Part shown: positions 1 through 10,898 of the stretch, piece after piece
How positions within the stretch are numbered: position 1 is the first letter of the stretch
How the letters are laid out: every line of letters begins with the position of its first letter
Translations under genes and position numbers: made by a program
Source: Mercurialis annua
Taxonomy: Eukaryota; Streptophyta; Magnoliopsida; Malpighiales; Euphorbiaceae
DNA length: 64,000 nucleotides
Direction: 5' to 3'
NCBI RefSeq assembly: GCF_937616625.2
Contig: NC_065576.1
Location: 2,110,501-2,174,500, forward strand
The notes under the pieces: generated by a model
What the model was told of the DNA's origin: nothing
Database searches by the model: none
What the model saw: only the letters and a program-made list of their open reading frames with translations

Positions 1-2
1 CA

Positions 3-622
3 ACGCTAAAGGCCCGCTACCATAGTTGCAAGAAATATAACTCGGACACCATGACTTGCAGGGTGACCACCAGGAAGGACAATCAGCGGAATAAGGGAGG
101 AAATATTCAGAAGGTCAACCTTAAAAAAAGGAGGTGCTCGTGCGGTAAGTTTCAACACCGTAAATTGCCCTGCTCCCATGCCATGGCAGTCATTCACGAT
201 CAGAAGTTGAACCCCCACGACTTCATCGGGTGGCGCTATAGAACCGAGAATGCCATTCAAGTCTGGAATACTCCGTTTAAACAGTTGCCTGACGGCAAGA
301 TGTGGATTGCTTCTCGAGAGATACCTTCCACATTATCGAGTGGCACCAGCCAGACAGGGTGCTTCAGCAGTTCGGACTGGTTCAGCCTATTCCGGAGGCC
401 CCCTTACAGCAACCCATCATGCATGGCGTCCAATACCGTGGGAGCTCAGACTTCCAGGCGCTTTTCAGTGAGTATATCGCCATCTGGGACTCTAGAGAGA
501 GATATGTGGTACGTGGGCGTGTACTCGAGCATCCGCCGCACTTTCATTCAGAGTACATGGACTGGTACAGGCTAGTGAGCAGGAGATGGATTACCCATCG
601 CGGGGCTGAGCTCGGTTCTCAT
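3..622 (+). pseudogene. Mutator-like transposase C-terminus (SWIM zinc finger) joined to a plant mobile domain tail, left-truncated
   Basis: An open frame enters from the left edge (frame of base 3) and encodes a SWIM-type zinc finger: the CSC...CSH ligand set lies at about 136-185 in a basic context, as at the C-terminus of MULE transposases. At about 297-320 similarity moves to another frame (frame of base 302). There the peptide HIIEWHQPDRVLQQFGL is followed by a YMDWY motif, which I recognise as the end of the plant mobile domain (PMD, 'protein phosphatase 7 long form' type proteins). So the SWIM part and the PMD part are in different frames: a frameshift, a deletion or an unseen small intron. 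The PMD frame ends at a plausible donor after 622 (gtacgtag), with an acceptor at 709. Inferred to be a dead transposon gene; the rest lies left of the window. Confidence 0.75.
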
Positions 623-709
623 GTACGTAGTCATGCTAATATTTTTTTTCATTTACGTATTTTTGTCAATAATGTATAATAACTGACGATTTACGTTGAC
701 TTTTTACAG

Positions 710-2241
710 CGCGATACCATGGAGAGGATCCGCTTGCAGTCTGAGGCGGATTCCACTGTTCGGACTTACGCTCGCACTTCTCAGCTAGCCACTAGGGAAG
801 ACCGGCAGAACGTCAGCGGGCCACCGCCAGACCCTGCTGTTCCGCCAGACGCTATTCCAGAGATCGATCCGCCGACCGTGGATGTACAGCGCATACGAGG
901 ACGTCGTAGAGGCAGACCCAGACAGCCAGAGCCGACCCGTGAGATCCCGACAGACCCTTTTCCCCCACCGGTACGTTTCAATTTCAATGTACAATTTAAT
1001 AATTTACATCCATTAATTACAGTGACCAACTGGCTTTTTCTTTGTCCAGGTCGTTTTTCACGGGGACACAGAGGACTTTATCCGGCGTTATTACGGGTCT
1101 GCGCGTGAGTACGGGAGCACCTCTTCGCAGCCCTAGGGGCCACGGGCTTCCTCTTTTTCAGTACCACCTGTTTCTATGCCTTATGTCGACCCATCGTTTG
1201 GGCAGACCGCTGGCACGACTCCGCTAGCCACGCAACAGGACCCTCTAGACACACGGGTACGGTTAAATTCCAATTGACATTTTTTTTCTTCTAACATCAG
1301 TAACCCTAATTGCATTATTTTTTTTCTTTTTGCAGGTCGATTATCAGGGGAATACCGAGGAGTTCATTCGGCGGTATACCGGGTATACGCAGCACCACGG
1401 CAGCACATCTTCGCAGCCCCAGCGCCCACCGACTTCCTCTTTTTCATTGCCGCCTTCTTCTGTGCCTTATGTTGACCCATGGTTTGGGGAGACCGCTTAC
1501 ATTACTCCGCTGGCCACGCCGGACCCTCTGGCCACACCGGTATGTTAGAATTTGAATTTACATTTTTTGAGTTATAACATCAATAACCGTAATTACATAA
1601 TTTGTTTTTTTTTTCAGGTCGATTATCAGGGGAATACCGAGGACTTCATTCGGCGGTATACTGGGTATACACAGCACTATGGAAGCACCTCTTCACAGCC
1701 CGAGGCGCCACCATCTTCGTCTTATTCAGTACCGCAGGACTTCTCCACTTACCGTGGTTCCGCTTTTACCCCCTTTCAGCCACCACCCCCGACACAGACA
1801 CCTCCAGCCCAGCAGTACGGAGGACTATTTGAAGAGAACTTGTCCTATCCTCAAACGCCTGCAGTAGGTAGTTTTAGCCAGCTTCTTCAGGGGTACATTC
1901 CACAGCCGCCTTCCTCCTCTCCCCGCCCAACTCAGAGCCCATCGCAAATGCATTTTTCTCTAACTGATGAGTGAGTGAGCAATTTGCAGGCTCCCACACC
2001 TCCACTTGGTGATGTTGCTAACATGACGCCTCCTTCATTTTCCCTGGGGTTAGGGAACCCCTCCTCACAGGCTCCTGATGACGAGGATGACGATGTGGTC
2101 AGTCCAAGTGGTAGCGACAACAGCTCCGGCCCAGATCTCAGACCTTATCGGCCATTGACTCATACCCAGATGAGTCGGCGTCAGAACAGGGGTCGAAACT
2201 TGAGGACACTCTTACGGACCCCAGATAGAACAAACATGTAG
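710..2241 (+). pseudogene. 3' exons of the MULE/PMD gene, Pro/Ser/Gln-rich, with two in-frame stops
   Basis: Continues the frame of the PMD tail through phase-0 introns. Exons inferred from GT..AG borders: 710-970 (rich in Arg and Pro, with RGRRRGRPRQPEP), 1050-1256, 1336-1539 and 1618-2241. Introns are 87, 79, 79 and 78 nt, short for a plant. The last exon is low-complexity (Pro, Ser, Gln, Tyr) and ends with an acidic stretch (DDEDDD) and a basic tail before the stop at 2239-2241. Two in-frame stops break it: TAG at 1134-1136 in the first repeated exon and TGA at 1972-1974 in the last. No domain is recognisable after the PMD. Because every exon here is a multiple of three and phase 0, skipping 1050-1256 would keep the frame up to 1972. 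Confidence 0.6.
1050..1740 (+). repeat. Tandem triplication of an exon plus its intron (about 282 bp unit)
   Basis: Three copies of one exon lie head to tail: 1050-1256 (69 codons), 1336-1539 (68 codons) and 1618 to about 1740 (start of the last exon). Each begins directly after a CAG acceptor with GTC and encodes a version of VDYQGNTEDFIRRYTGY followed by GSTSSQP. The introns between them (1257-1335 and 1540-1617) also match each other along their length (shared ttacattttt, taacatca, aacc.taatt blocks), so the unit that duplicated was exon plus intron. Copy 1 is the most diverged and has a CAG-to-TAG change at 1134. Confidence 0.8.
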
Positions 2242-2828
2242 TTGTATTTTATAGCTTTTTTTATTGTTGTACACATATTTTTGATTATTTGACTTATTTT
2301 AATTTCTTTGTATGGCTTTTTTATAATTATTACAAAACAGTAAAAACACTTCATAACAATCAAAATCATAAACCCTAAATTTGTTAATCTATTTTTAAAA
2401 AGTATAGCATAGCAATGTCGTGTTTTTTACTAAAAGCGTGAATTACTAAAATTTAACCTATAATCAATTAATCAAATACTACATTATTAGGCAAATTTAA
2501 CTATTAAAATCACTTAATTAAAATAGATCTAACTCAAAATAAATTGGATATTAATATAGTCCGCACCACCGTCTACGACTTTCATTTTTACTCGAACTTT
2601 ATTCGACATTTGTAAGATCTTCAAAATTAATGTCAAACTTAACTTCTTAAATTTAGATTGGTTCAAACAATAATTACAAATGACATTTATAAAGTTTGAA
2701 AGATCAACTACAATATTCTTTAAATTTGTTTTATAAAATAACGCTCGGAAGTGTCCGAAAATAACCCGAAAATAGTTAACGTAAATTACAATTCATTGGT
2801 TAAATAATTTTTTTTTTAAAAAAATAAA
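2242..2828. other. AT-rich spacer, nothing recognisable
   Basis: Very AT-rich sequence after the decayed transposase gene, with no coding frame of interest and no terminal inverted repeat that I could pair. It leads into the hairpin cluster. Confidence 0.6.
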
Positions 2829-3072
2829 CTGATTGGGCAATTATTGCCCAATCAGCTTCAAATGATTGGGGAGAGAGTAATTAACTCTCTCCCCAATCAT
2901 TGGGCTGATCCCCAATGATTGGGGATCAGGAACCAGCCCGCCATATGAAATGGCGGGCTGGTAGCTAATTAGGGTGATTAGCTTAATCACCCTAATTAGC
3001 TACCAGCCCGCCATCTCATATGGCGGGCTAGTACTAAAAAGCAGCAGTCCGCTATCTCAGATAGCGGGCTGC
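2829..3072. repeat. Cluster of seven adjacent perfect or near-perfect hairpins, including a 101-bp palindrome
   Basis: Read directly: (1) 2829-2841 pairs with 2843-2855, 13 bp, 1-nt loop; (2) 2861-2878 with 2884-2901, 18 bp perfect, 5-nt loop; (3) 2905-2916 with 2918-2929, 12 bp; (4) 2932-2944 with 2950-2962, 13 bp; (5) 2961-2980 with 2984-3003, 20 bp perfect; (6) 3002-3014 with 3020-3032, 12 of 13; (7) 3044-3057 with 3059-3072, 13 of 14. Hairpins 4-5-6 together make one larger palindrome, 2932-2980 with 2984-3032: 47 of 49 pairs and a 3-nt loop. Stem words recur: GATTGGG in hairpins 1-3, CAGCCCGCCAT in 4 and 6 and a decayed form in 7. It is a GC-rich island in AT-rich DNA. I do not recognise the element. 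Confidence 0.9.
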
Positions 3073-3219
3073 GGGTGGGAGGCACAAAACCGGAATTTTT
3101 GTGTCTATGAGACAAAAAAATGTCAAAAACCCTCCTTTTTCATAATATACAATCATTATTAAATTCATTTGGTTGATTCATTCAGTTGATTATAAAATTC
3201 CAATACCCACAAGTTTTAA

Positions 3220-3706
3220 ATGGCACCAAGCACAATCTGTAAAGCGATTGTAGATGTAGAAGATCAAACATGCATAAGCATAGCTAAAGTGGCTGGTTTT
3301 TTTTCTAGTTCTGGAGTTACTTATTGATTCTTTATTTTCTTCAGGCGAAGAAATAAGCATGGCGAGAATAGAACAACACATAAAAAAACTGCTAATAACA
3401 GTCCCAAGAAATGAAGATCTAAAAGACTCAGCTAATGGGTTAGCAAAAATGAGTCTGAGTCCCCGAGACAAGCCACCAAAAATCGCACCATCTGCTCTTT
3501 CTATAGTTTTTGTGCACACGATTACAGTTAAAAAAAAGCCGAAAGAAAAATTTAGTTTTGTTGAAAAGCTTTGATCTTGGATGAAAGTAATTGAATTAAA
3601 TTTGTGGTTTAAATCTGTCCAAGTTGCTAATAAAGAAGCTGAGGAACAAGACCGTAGAGATGGGTATCTTTGTTGTGATGATTCTGCTATTTGCTTTTTG
3701 GTTTAA
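3220..3706 (+). pseudogene. Decayed coding copy of an unrecognised protein
   Basis: A frame starting at ATG 3220 (MAPSTICKAIVDVEDQ...) runs to a TGA at about 3326. A second frame picks up just before 3359 and reads MARIEQHIKKLLITVPRNED, then a Lys/Pro-rich stretch, to a TGA at 3572-3574. The same frame stays open after that stop and encodes SWMKVIELNLWFKSVQVA and a Glu/Asp/Arg-rich stretch up to TAA 3704-3706. Composition and continuity look like a real protein broken by at least one frameshift (near 3310-3350) and one stop. A TTCTTCAG acceptor-like site near 3344 means an intron is also possible. I cannot name the parent family. Confidence 0.4.
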
Positions 3707-5170
3707 TTTTATGGCCTTAATATGCGTATGTTTGTTTGGTTAATTTTGATGATTATCGGGATCTGGGTGGCTTTAAGGTTTGACATGAAGAATGGTAATG
3801 CTTAGTCTAATCACTGCTTTGACATTTGTTACTGCAACATAATTTGCAACTAGATTTTATTTGGGTAGTTTCAGAACTATGGTTCCTGTTGGTTTTGTAT
3901 GATATTAGGGGACTGTGTTTTGTGAATTTGTGAGATTGGAAATGACAATGCTTTCCATGCTCTTTTGGGTTTATTTGATGAACATTCAATCCCTTGGGTT
4001 TATCCTTTTATTTCAAAGAATGTAAATAAAAGAATGTAGCTGAGCTGGTTCGGAGACGTATCTGTGCTGTTTTTTAGATATATCTAAAATATTATCAAGA
4101 TGTATATGACTTGTTTCTGAGATGTATCTGAATTATTTTTGAATTTTGATTTTTTTTATGTAAACTAGAAAATTACAAATATTTACATTTTTAATATAAC
4201 TTCGTATGTGTAAAATTAATTTCAACAGGTGATAAATTTAATGAAGACATTATATCATGTATATACGTATTGGATACATCAACGATACATCATATATACA
4301 CCACTAATACATTGTGTATAAATCGTCGACGCATCATAAAATACACCATTAATATATTGTAGATACATGTTTTTTTTATTATCTTTTCAACGAAATGAAT
4401 TCCGTAGATACACCATTGATTACAATTTTTAGAATCTATCTCCAATTCAGAAGGATTATTTTCAACAAAATAAATTTCAAAATGATCGATACATGTGTGT
4501 ATTAGTAATACATAGGTGATACAGTTTCGATACATAGCAAATACATAGATGATACATGTTTAATTTTTTTGGATTATTTTAACAAAATAAATTTTAAAAT
4601 AACCGATATATCATTGATACATCATAAATACACCATCGATACATCAAAAATATAGAGGTGAAAAATTAATAATAAAATTTTAATACATTACCGATGTGTC
4701 ATTTATATCTTGCAATACACTGTAAATACATAGTCGATACATCGTAAATACATTATAAATATAAACAATAAATTGAGCTAAAAAGCAAAACCTCGTGCAA
4801 CATGAAAAAATAAAAGGACGGAGCAAACATCAAATATTTAATAGGAAGACACATTTTTTAAATACATATTAAAAACAATTCATATATATACTTTATATAT
4901 GATAGATATATATATATTTTTAATACATAATATATTAAATATAATTTTTTTTAACGTAATTTATGCATTTTTAAAGCATGTGATACATATATCTTTGAAT
5001 TTAAAATATATTATACATGCACCTCAAATACACATATATATAGTACATAAAATAATATGTGTGTATATATATACACACTTATATTTATTTGTTTTTGTTT
5101 TTAAAAATATGAGAAAATGAATCAGTGACACATTTCAGATACATAGCAGATACATATCAGACACATAGAT
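3707..5170. repeat. AT-rich DNA with many degenerate ATACATC / GATACAT words
   Basis: From about 4210 to 5170 the words GATACATC, ATACATC, AATACAC and their complements recur every 10-40 bases without a fixed period. This is a decayed simple-sequence field rather than a clean satellite. The short ORFs in it are products of this composition. 3707-4200 shows nothing recognisable. Confidence 0.55.
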
Positions 5171-5197
5171 GATACATTTTTTATTTTATTTACATGC

Positions 5198-5300
5198 TGA
5201 CACGCGCTGACGCGTGACTGACGCGCGTGTCTGACGCGTGGCAGACGCACGTCAGACGTGTTTCTGACGCGTTTTTGACTATTTTTAACACGTTTTGACT
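5198..5300. repeat. Imperfect short tandem array of GACGCG / CTGACGCG words
   Basis: About 100 bases in which (C)TGACGCG, GACGCGTG, CAGACGCAC and CAGACGTG variants follow one another at 8-14-base steps, ending in TTTTTGAC-type repeats up to about 5300. It is a sharp CpG-rich patch in AT-rich DNA. It directly abuts the ATACATC-rich field and lies about 400 bp beyond the CPSF100 stop codon. Confidence 0.65.
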
Positions 5301-5330
5301 TTTTTTCTTGGTTTTGAATGTGCCATGCGT

Positions 5331-5696
5331 CTCTTATTTAGTGGTTGGGTAGAAAATGTAAAGTTTTTCCTTATTTTGTCATGAATGTAAATTTTTTATT
5401 TGGTGTGTATTTTTGTAAACTCTTATTTAAATAGTAATATTTTTGTGGTTTTCTCTATAATTTTTATTTTATTTTGTAAGGCGATGGAATTGGTTTTTAC
5501 ATATTGTTACATGTCAGGTCATTATAAATGGTTATATTTTTTCTAAATTTGTACGCATGTAACTGCTTGATATTATTGGAAGAATATTTGATTGTCAAAA
5601 AAGAAAAAGCGACAATAAAAGTGTACACTGAATCTGTTATACATTTGCTAGCATGATACATTCTGGAAACGTAAGAACATCTTAAAAAATTCTCTA
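5331..5696. other. 3' flank of the CPSF100 gene
   Basis: AT-rich sequence downstream (on the minus strand) of the CPSF100 stop codon. It should contain the 3' UTR and polyadenylation site, but I could not fix the cleavage position from sequence. Confidence 0.4.
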
Positions 5697-8600
5697 TTAT
5701 AGCAAATAAAATTGCGAGTATAGATACTCGCGGATCTTATAATAATCTTCACATAACGGTCCTTCGATTATAATTTGCTGAGTACCGGAGCCACCACCCT
5801 ATCGGAAAAAATGTCGGCAACAAAAGCACACATTACAAGGAAAATAACTCATAAACCTTTAACATATTAAAACAGAATCACTTCCCGATGCTCATTAAAA
5901 AAATTAAAGCTTATTACCTTCTGGCTAATATTCCCAACTTTACGAAGAGTGACGTATTCTCCACATCGCAAGGCTCCGCCAGCAAATTCTACCTGCAATG
6001 ATCATCATTTATTATCTTCATTGGCATATCAGTTTTCTAGGGTTCAGACTCCAAAAACATCGTATTTACACTTCGAGAATACAGAAGGCTATGCATTTCG
6101 AATCAACTCTTTGCCTAGTGTATGGTAGAAAATAAATTTGGAAAAAGGAAGTACCTGGACACCCTTGCTAGCAAGAAACTGTTTATAATCTGCCATTTTT
6201 AGATCACCAACTAGGACGGATTTATGCAACGGAGCTGATGTTGACATGGGTAGCAAAGATAGTGTTCCGCTTTCTGTTTTCCCTACCTCGGCATCAACCC
6301 AAGCTATTTCATGATCTCCCAACTAATTATGCAAAGAATGTTAGAAACAAGAAAGGATGCTGACCATAGCTTTAACAATACTGAGCATCAGAAGTGAGAT
6401 TATACCTTTTTAAATAGCACATTACTCATCAGTTTCTCAGATAGTTGAACCTATATTTTATCCCAAAAGAGAATTAATTCAGATATGGAAAATATGAATT
6501 AACCAACAAGAAATAGAAATTCTGGGAACTTACTTTATAAGCACACAAATCAGAGGTAACATCTATGGTTTCTTCAATTTGAGGAGCATAGACATGAGAG
6601 CAAACATGTTTTGAGCAATGCTGCTTCAGATGTTCTGTGGCCTCAGCTGATCCGTGCACCAAAACCTTGTAAGAAACATATAGAGAACATTATCAACTAA
6701 TAGTTTGAGATAAGCCCCTAATATATCTAAAGGTGCTTTTGTTTTCTAATTCAAAAAAATTTGTTTTTAATTATATGGTGATCAGATCAGGTATGCACTA
6801 AAACTAGCAAGTTGATGCACTGCTTTATTTCAGCAATGATTGGATTCCATTTCCCTAGAAAAAAAATTAGCAGAAGCTTCCTAAAAGAGATGGAAAAGTC
6901 TCTAATGGCACAAAAAAATAGTTAATTAAACCTCTGGTAAACCTCGGCCAATAGGATGAACAGTAATTTCAATTTTATGTTGTGCATGAGCAATTTAGTA
7001 TCAGGCAACAAACAAGAGAAGAAAAATCTTGCACGTAATACTTACAAGCTTGAGAGGAGCGACATGGGCAAGAATTGATTTAAGCGATCGTCCATCAGAA
7101 CGGCCCTCATAATCCATGTAAATCAATAAACACTTGACTTGCACCTGATCAACATTGTGGAACTCAGGCTCAGTACTCCAAACACAAAGTGACATGCAGA
7201 TAACCCAAGACAGCACAATCAGACAATTAATTGTGCATAATCAGAACTTAATGACAATAACACGACAGCACGGAAATTTATTGCTTTCTCATAGAGAAAA
7301 AAGAAAAAGAGGATCTGCTACAATGAAACTCACAGTCAATTCATTGGACACCACTTTGGAAGGCTTTGTATCAAGTATCAAACTAGCAGATCCTTCATCA
7401 AACTTTCCATCAATGTCTCCTCCAATCTGACACAATATAAAAACCACTAATCAAATGATAGCTATTCGTACAACCATTGCAGGTCAGTAGATTTAGCATT
7501 CTGATACTTCATCCGAGGCAGTATTCTTGGTCAATAACCGGAAAGCAGTGCCATAAGCAATACTAAGCAAAATAAAACAAGTGACCGATGATGAGAGAAG
7601 TCAGCCAAAAAGTAAACATGTGTAGAAAACAAAGGATGTAACGTTTGACACCAAAACTTACGTGCATAGCTGATTGGTCCATGTCATTATCTTTAATGAC
7701 ATAATCATCAGGATTAATGACTTCACCGAAATCATCCCACTCGGTGGTATTTTTATAGAATGGAAACATCGGTGCTACACTAGCCGATGGAGAAACAAAT
7801 CCATCAATTAATACATCCCGGTATCCTGTCCTATGAGATCCCACTGTTAAATGGCATAATTGTTTCAGTATCAGACTACAGGAAGAACATTATAAAGATA
7901 CCACACTGGCATAGCTTGATATCCAAATGAATAAGACAAATGACTGCTCATCAGAAAAGAGAACGATACCATTTAGAGAAACATTACTGTTGCTAGCATC
8001 AATGACCATTGGATCACTCAAAATGGTATCAGGCCCATGAGATATTTTTGCTTCCTCCTCTTTGATCATACTAGCTTTCAGTTCTTCTTCCTTTTTTAGT
8101 CTTTTTTGCTCCTCTTCATATGCAATTAGCTCATCCCCAACCAAAGGTACCCTTCTTGACATGGTAACTTTAACAGCTTTTGGAGGGGGGTCAGCCTGAA
8201 GCATGCGAGCTAGTGTCCCAAACTACATAATCAGGAAAGATGTTAGTGCAAGCACTTTGAAGTAGAAAAGAGACAATCAACTAACAGTTTGCATATTTGA
8301 GCACTGGAAGCAGCATCAATGTAGGACTTAAAATGCATGCTAAATTGCACAAGCAATCTTACTGACCAAACCATGCATACTTGAGTGTCCAGAACAGCAT
8401 TAATGTAGATCTACAAGCATGCAAAACGTAGACAAGAAATAATGACCAAAACCATGGATGATCTGTTTCTTTGTCTCTCTTGCTCAACAAGAAAAATGAT
8501 AAGGCTGATATTTCAATTTACTAGATAAACTACACTATCATAAAAATCAAACTATCAAAAAGATGCTAGAAGCATATGAAACTTTCAGCTTTAAGCAAAT

Positions 8601-10898
8601 TACAAGGTAGTCCATGAACATAATTAATCATATCAATAGTTCAAGTGCAGAGCACAAATTTTCAAATCTGAACCCTAAAGGAAATATATTAAGATGCCAT
8701 AACAGATGCAAACAGCTAGGAATTGGAAACATACTTGACCTCTTTCTGTGAAAAGCACAAGGTTCTTGACATCTGCAGCCCATTCAACAAATATATCATG
8801 CGAAAAACCTGCTTCCAAACTGGCCATGGATGCTAGAACAACCTAAGTGAGATGTTTTAAGTAACCATTGTCAGATTCCCATGGGCAAAAATCAGAAAGA
8901 TAATCCGATCTTGAGAAGCATAGAGCATCACCTTTGGACCAGGCGGAACATTATCAAGTTCGCTCTTGTTGATTAGAAGTGTCACGTGCCTGCAAATATC
9001 AGAAAAAACGTATGACTAACAAAACTATATTGACACCACTAATCTAATGCAAAAGAGAACAAAAACCCAAGGCCGCAAGAAGATGACAACACAATTGATG
9101 GTGTATCCGCGTACGACAAGAGGATAAATTAAAATAGAGAAAGAAACACTTACTTCAAAAGAAAAGCATTGTCACGAGATGTTTCAAAGGACTTTGCTAT
9201 TGATTCACTCATCCATTCCAAGAAACTCTTGACATAATCAATGGTGCTTGATGAAACATATGTGAGAAAAAATATGGGATAGTTCAAAAAGCGTTGTGCC
9301 CAAAACTGCAATTTGTACAACAACATTAGACCACTGAAACTGTGAATTGGCTATGGAAAATAATTAACTTCATAATGTTGTTAATGTTCCCCCATAATGA
9401 CCTGTTCCAGTATTAAGAGAAGCTCCAGCACTCTCCCAGCAGTATCAACAGGCAGTAAAACATTTCCACCAGATTCCAATGTCTTTAAAATAGTCTTCTC
9501 TAAATCAGTCACAGAATAACATTATTAAGCCGGTTCAGGTGCAAATAGGGCTACATAAATATGGCCACAAAATTTTAAGCAACAACATAGACTTGCCACT
9601 AGATGTTTCAAATAAAATACCTAAAATTTCCCTGTCTCTTTGCTGTCTAGGTGGTTGATTACTCAAAGCAGTGTATGCATCAGTAATGAGAACAGCAGGC
9701 CGCACAAAAGACTCCAAAACAGTTCCATTTAAATGCCTAACAATATAAACATTGAACGAAAACAACAATCACATAACTAAAAGTGTCTTATTCTGCTTCT
9801 TAACATGACAGAAATTAATTTAAAAATGTGGATTTCACGACTTGCTATAAAGTGAATAACCTTTCTTTCCGATGATTGAAATCCACAGCATATACGACAT
9901 CTTCACCATCCTTTGTTATCCTCCATATAGTACCTCCAAGTAGATGCCCAGCCACATGGGGAGATATCACAATCCCCTCTCCTTTCCCTGAAGTATAGAT
10001 GGAAAATCAAAAAAGTACATATCAAATTGAAAAACATTTAATGAAGGTCTTGGAATAAGATGTGTATGTACAAGATTCCATCCAACTAGAATTCATGCAA
10101 TTTTGAAATGACTATAATTCTTACAAAATGCATTAAAATATTCCCTAAAGCTAAAAGAAATAGTATTAGGTTTCCTACAAAAGTTTGACTAAATCAGTTT
10201 AATTGAATTAAATCCTTGCATTACATAAGCCTTGTTCTCACATACTCGCAATAAAATATGTATGAAGAAAACAAAACACAAATGTGTACAAACCGGAAAG
10301 ATGATGATTCTGAGAGTAAGTGAGTCGAGTAATATTGCCAAAAGCAGAATCAATATCATCCAAACTAAACAAATCAAACTCCGAAACCGCCTGCAAAAAC
10401 AAACAAAAACAACATCATACTTACAACAAACGCATAAGAAATAAAAACAATCATGACCTAATAAAAAAACAAACAAAATTACCTTACGAGAGAGATACTG
10501 ATCATACATAGTTAAAAGACCTAATCGATAAACCGGCTCAGTAGAAAAAACCGGAGCAGACAGTCCAAGGTGTTTCATAGCATAAGGCAATGCACCTAGG
10601 TGAAGCGTATCGGAATGCGATAATAACACTGCATCTATCGTTGAAGCTACTCTACAAAAATCATTTCACAAATAAAAAATTACAATTCTAGTTTCATATT
10701 AACTGTCAAATAATCATTAATCAGCAGAAATTTGAGAAAAAAAAATTACCGAGAGAGAGGTTGGAGAAGCGACGGATCGAAGTGATCGTTCCAGCCACAG
10801 TCGATTAAGAAATTGAAGCTGTCGATTGAGACTAAGTAAGCTAATGGATTCTCGTTGTATACTCCACACAGTGGCGTTATTTGCACTGATGTTCCCAT
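5697..10898 (-). CDS. CPSF100: Cleavage and polyadenylation specificity factor subunit 2 (CPSF100), 740 aa
   Basis: Complete gene. Exons in coding order (minus): 10750-10898, 10483-10651, 10294-10390, 9861-9987, 9621-9736, 9402-9499, 9154-9305, 8932-8989, 8735-8842, 7970-8222, 7662-7843, 7334-7426, 7046-7144, 6534-6665, 6406-6450, 6155-6322, 5918-5992, 5697-5798. All borders are GT..AG and phases join without a break to 740 codons plus stop, the length expected for plant CPSF100. The protein begins [12 protein letters not shown] and ends [13 protein letters not shown]. It has a metallo-beta-lactamase plus beta-CASP fold; the catalytic HxHxDH of CPSF73 is replaced by HSDTLH (residues 62-67), so it is the non-catalytic partner. 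A Lys/Glu-rich helix lies near residues 395-425. Family role: with CPSF73 and symplekin in the nucleus it supports pre-mRNA 3' end cleavage. The exon 5/6 junction (9621/9499) is the least certain. Confidence 0.96.

Noticed and set aside
1969..1995. A mini-intron GTGAGTGAG...TTTGCAG that would remove the TGA at 1972
   Set aside because: It would be only about 22 bases, far below the minimum for plant splicing, so the TGA is treated as a true stop.
3020..3036. Helitron-like 3' end (hairpin followed by CTAGT) in the hairpin cluster
   Set aside because: CTAGT is part of the hairpin stem rather than about 10 bases after it, the next base is A and not T, and no Helitron 5' TC end or RepHel coding was seen.
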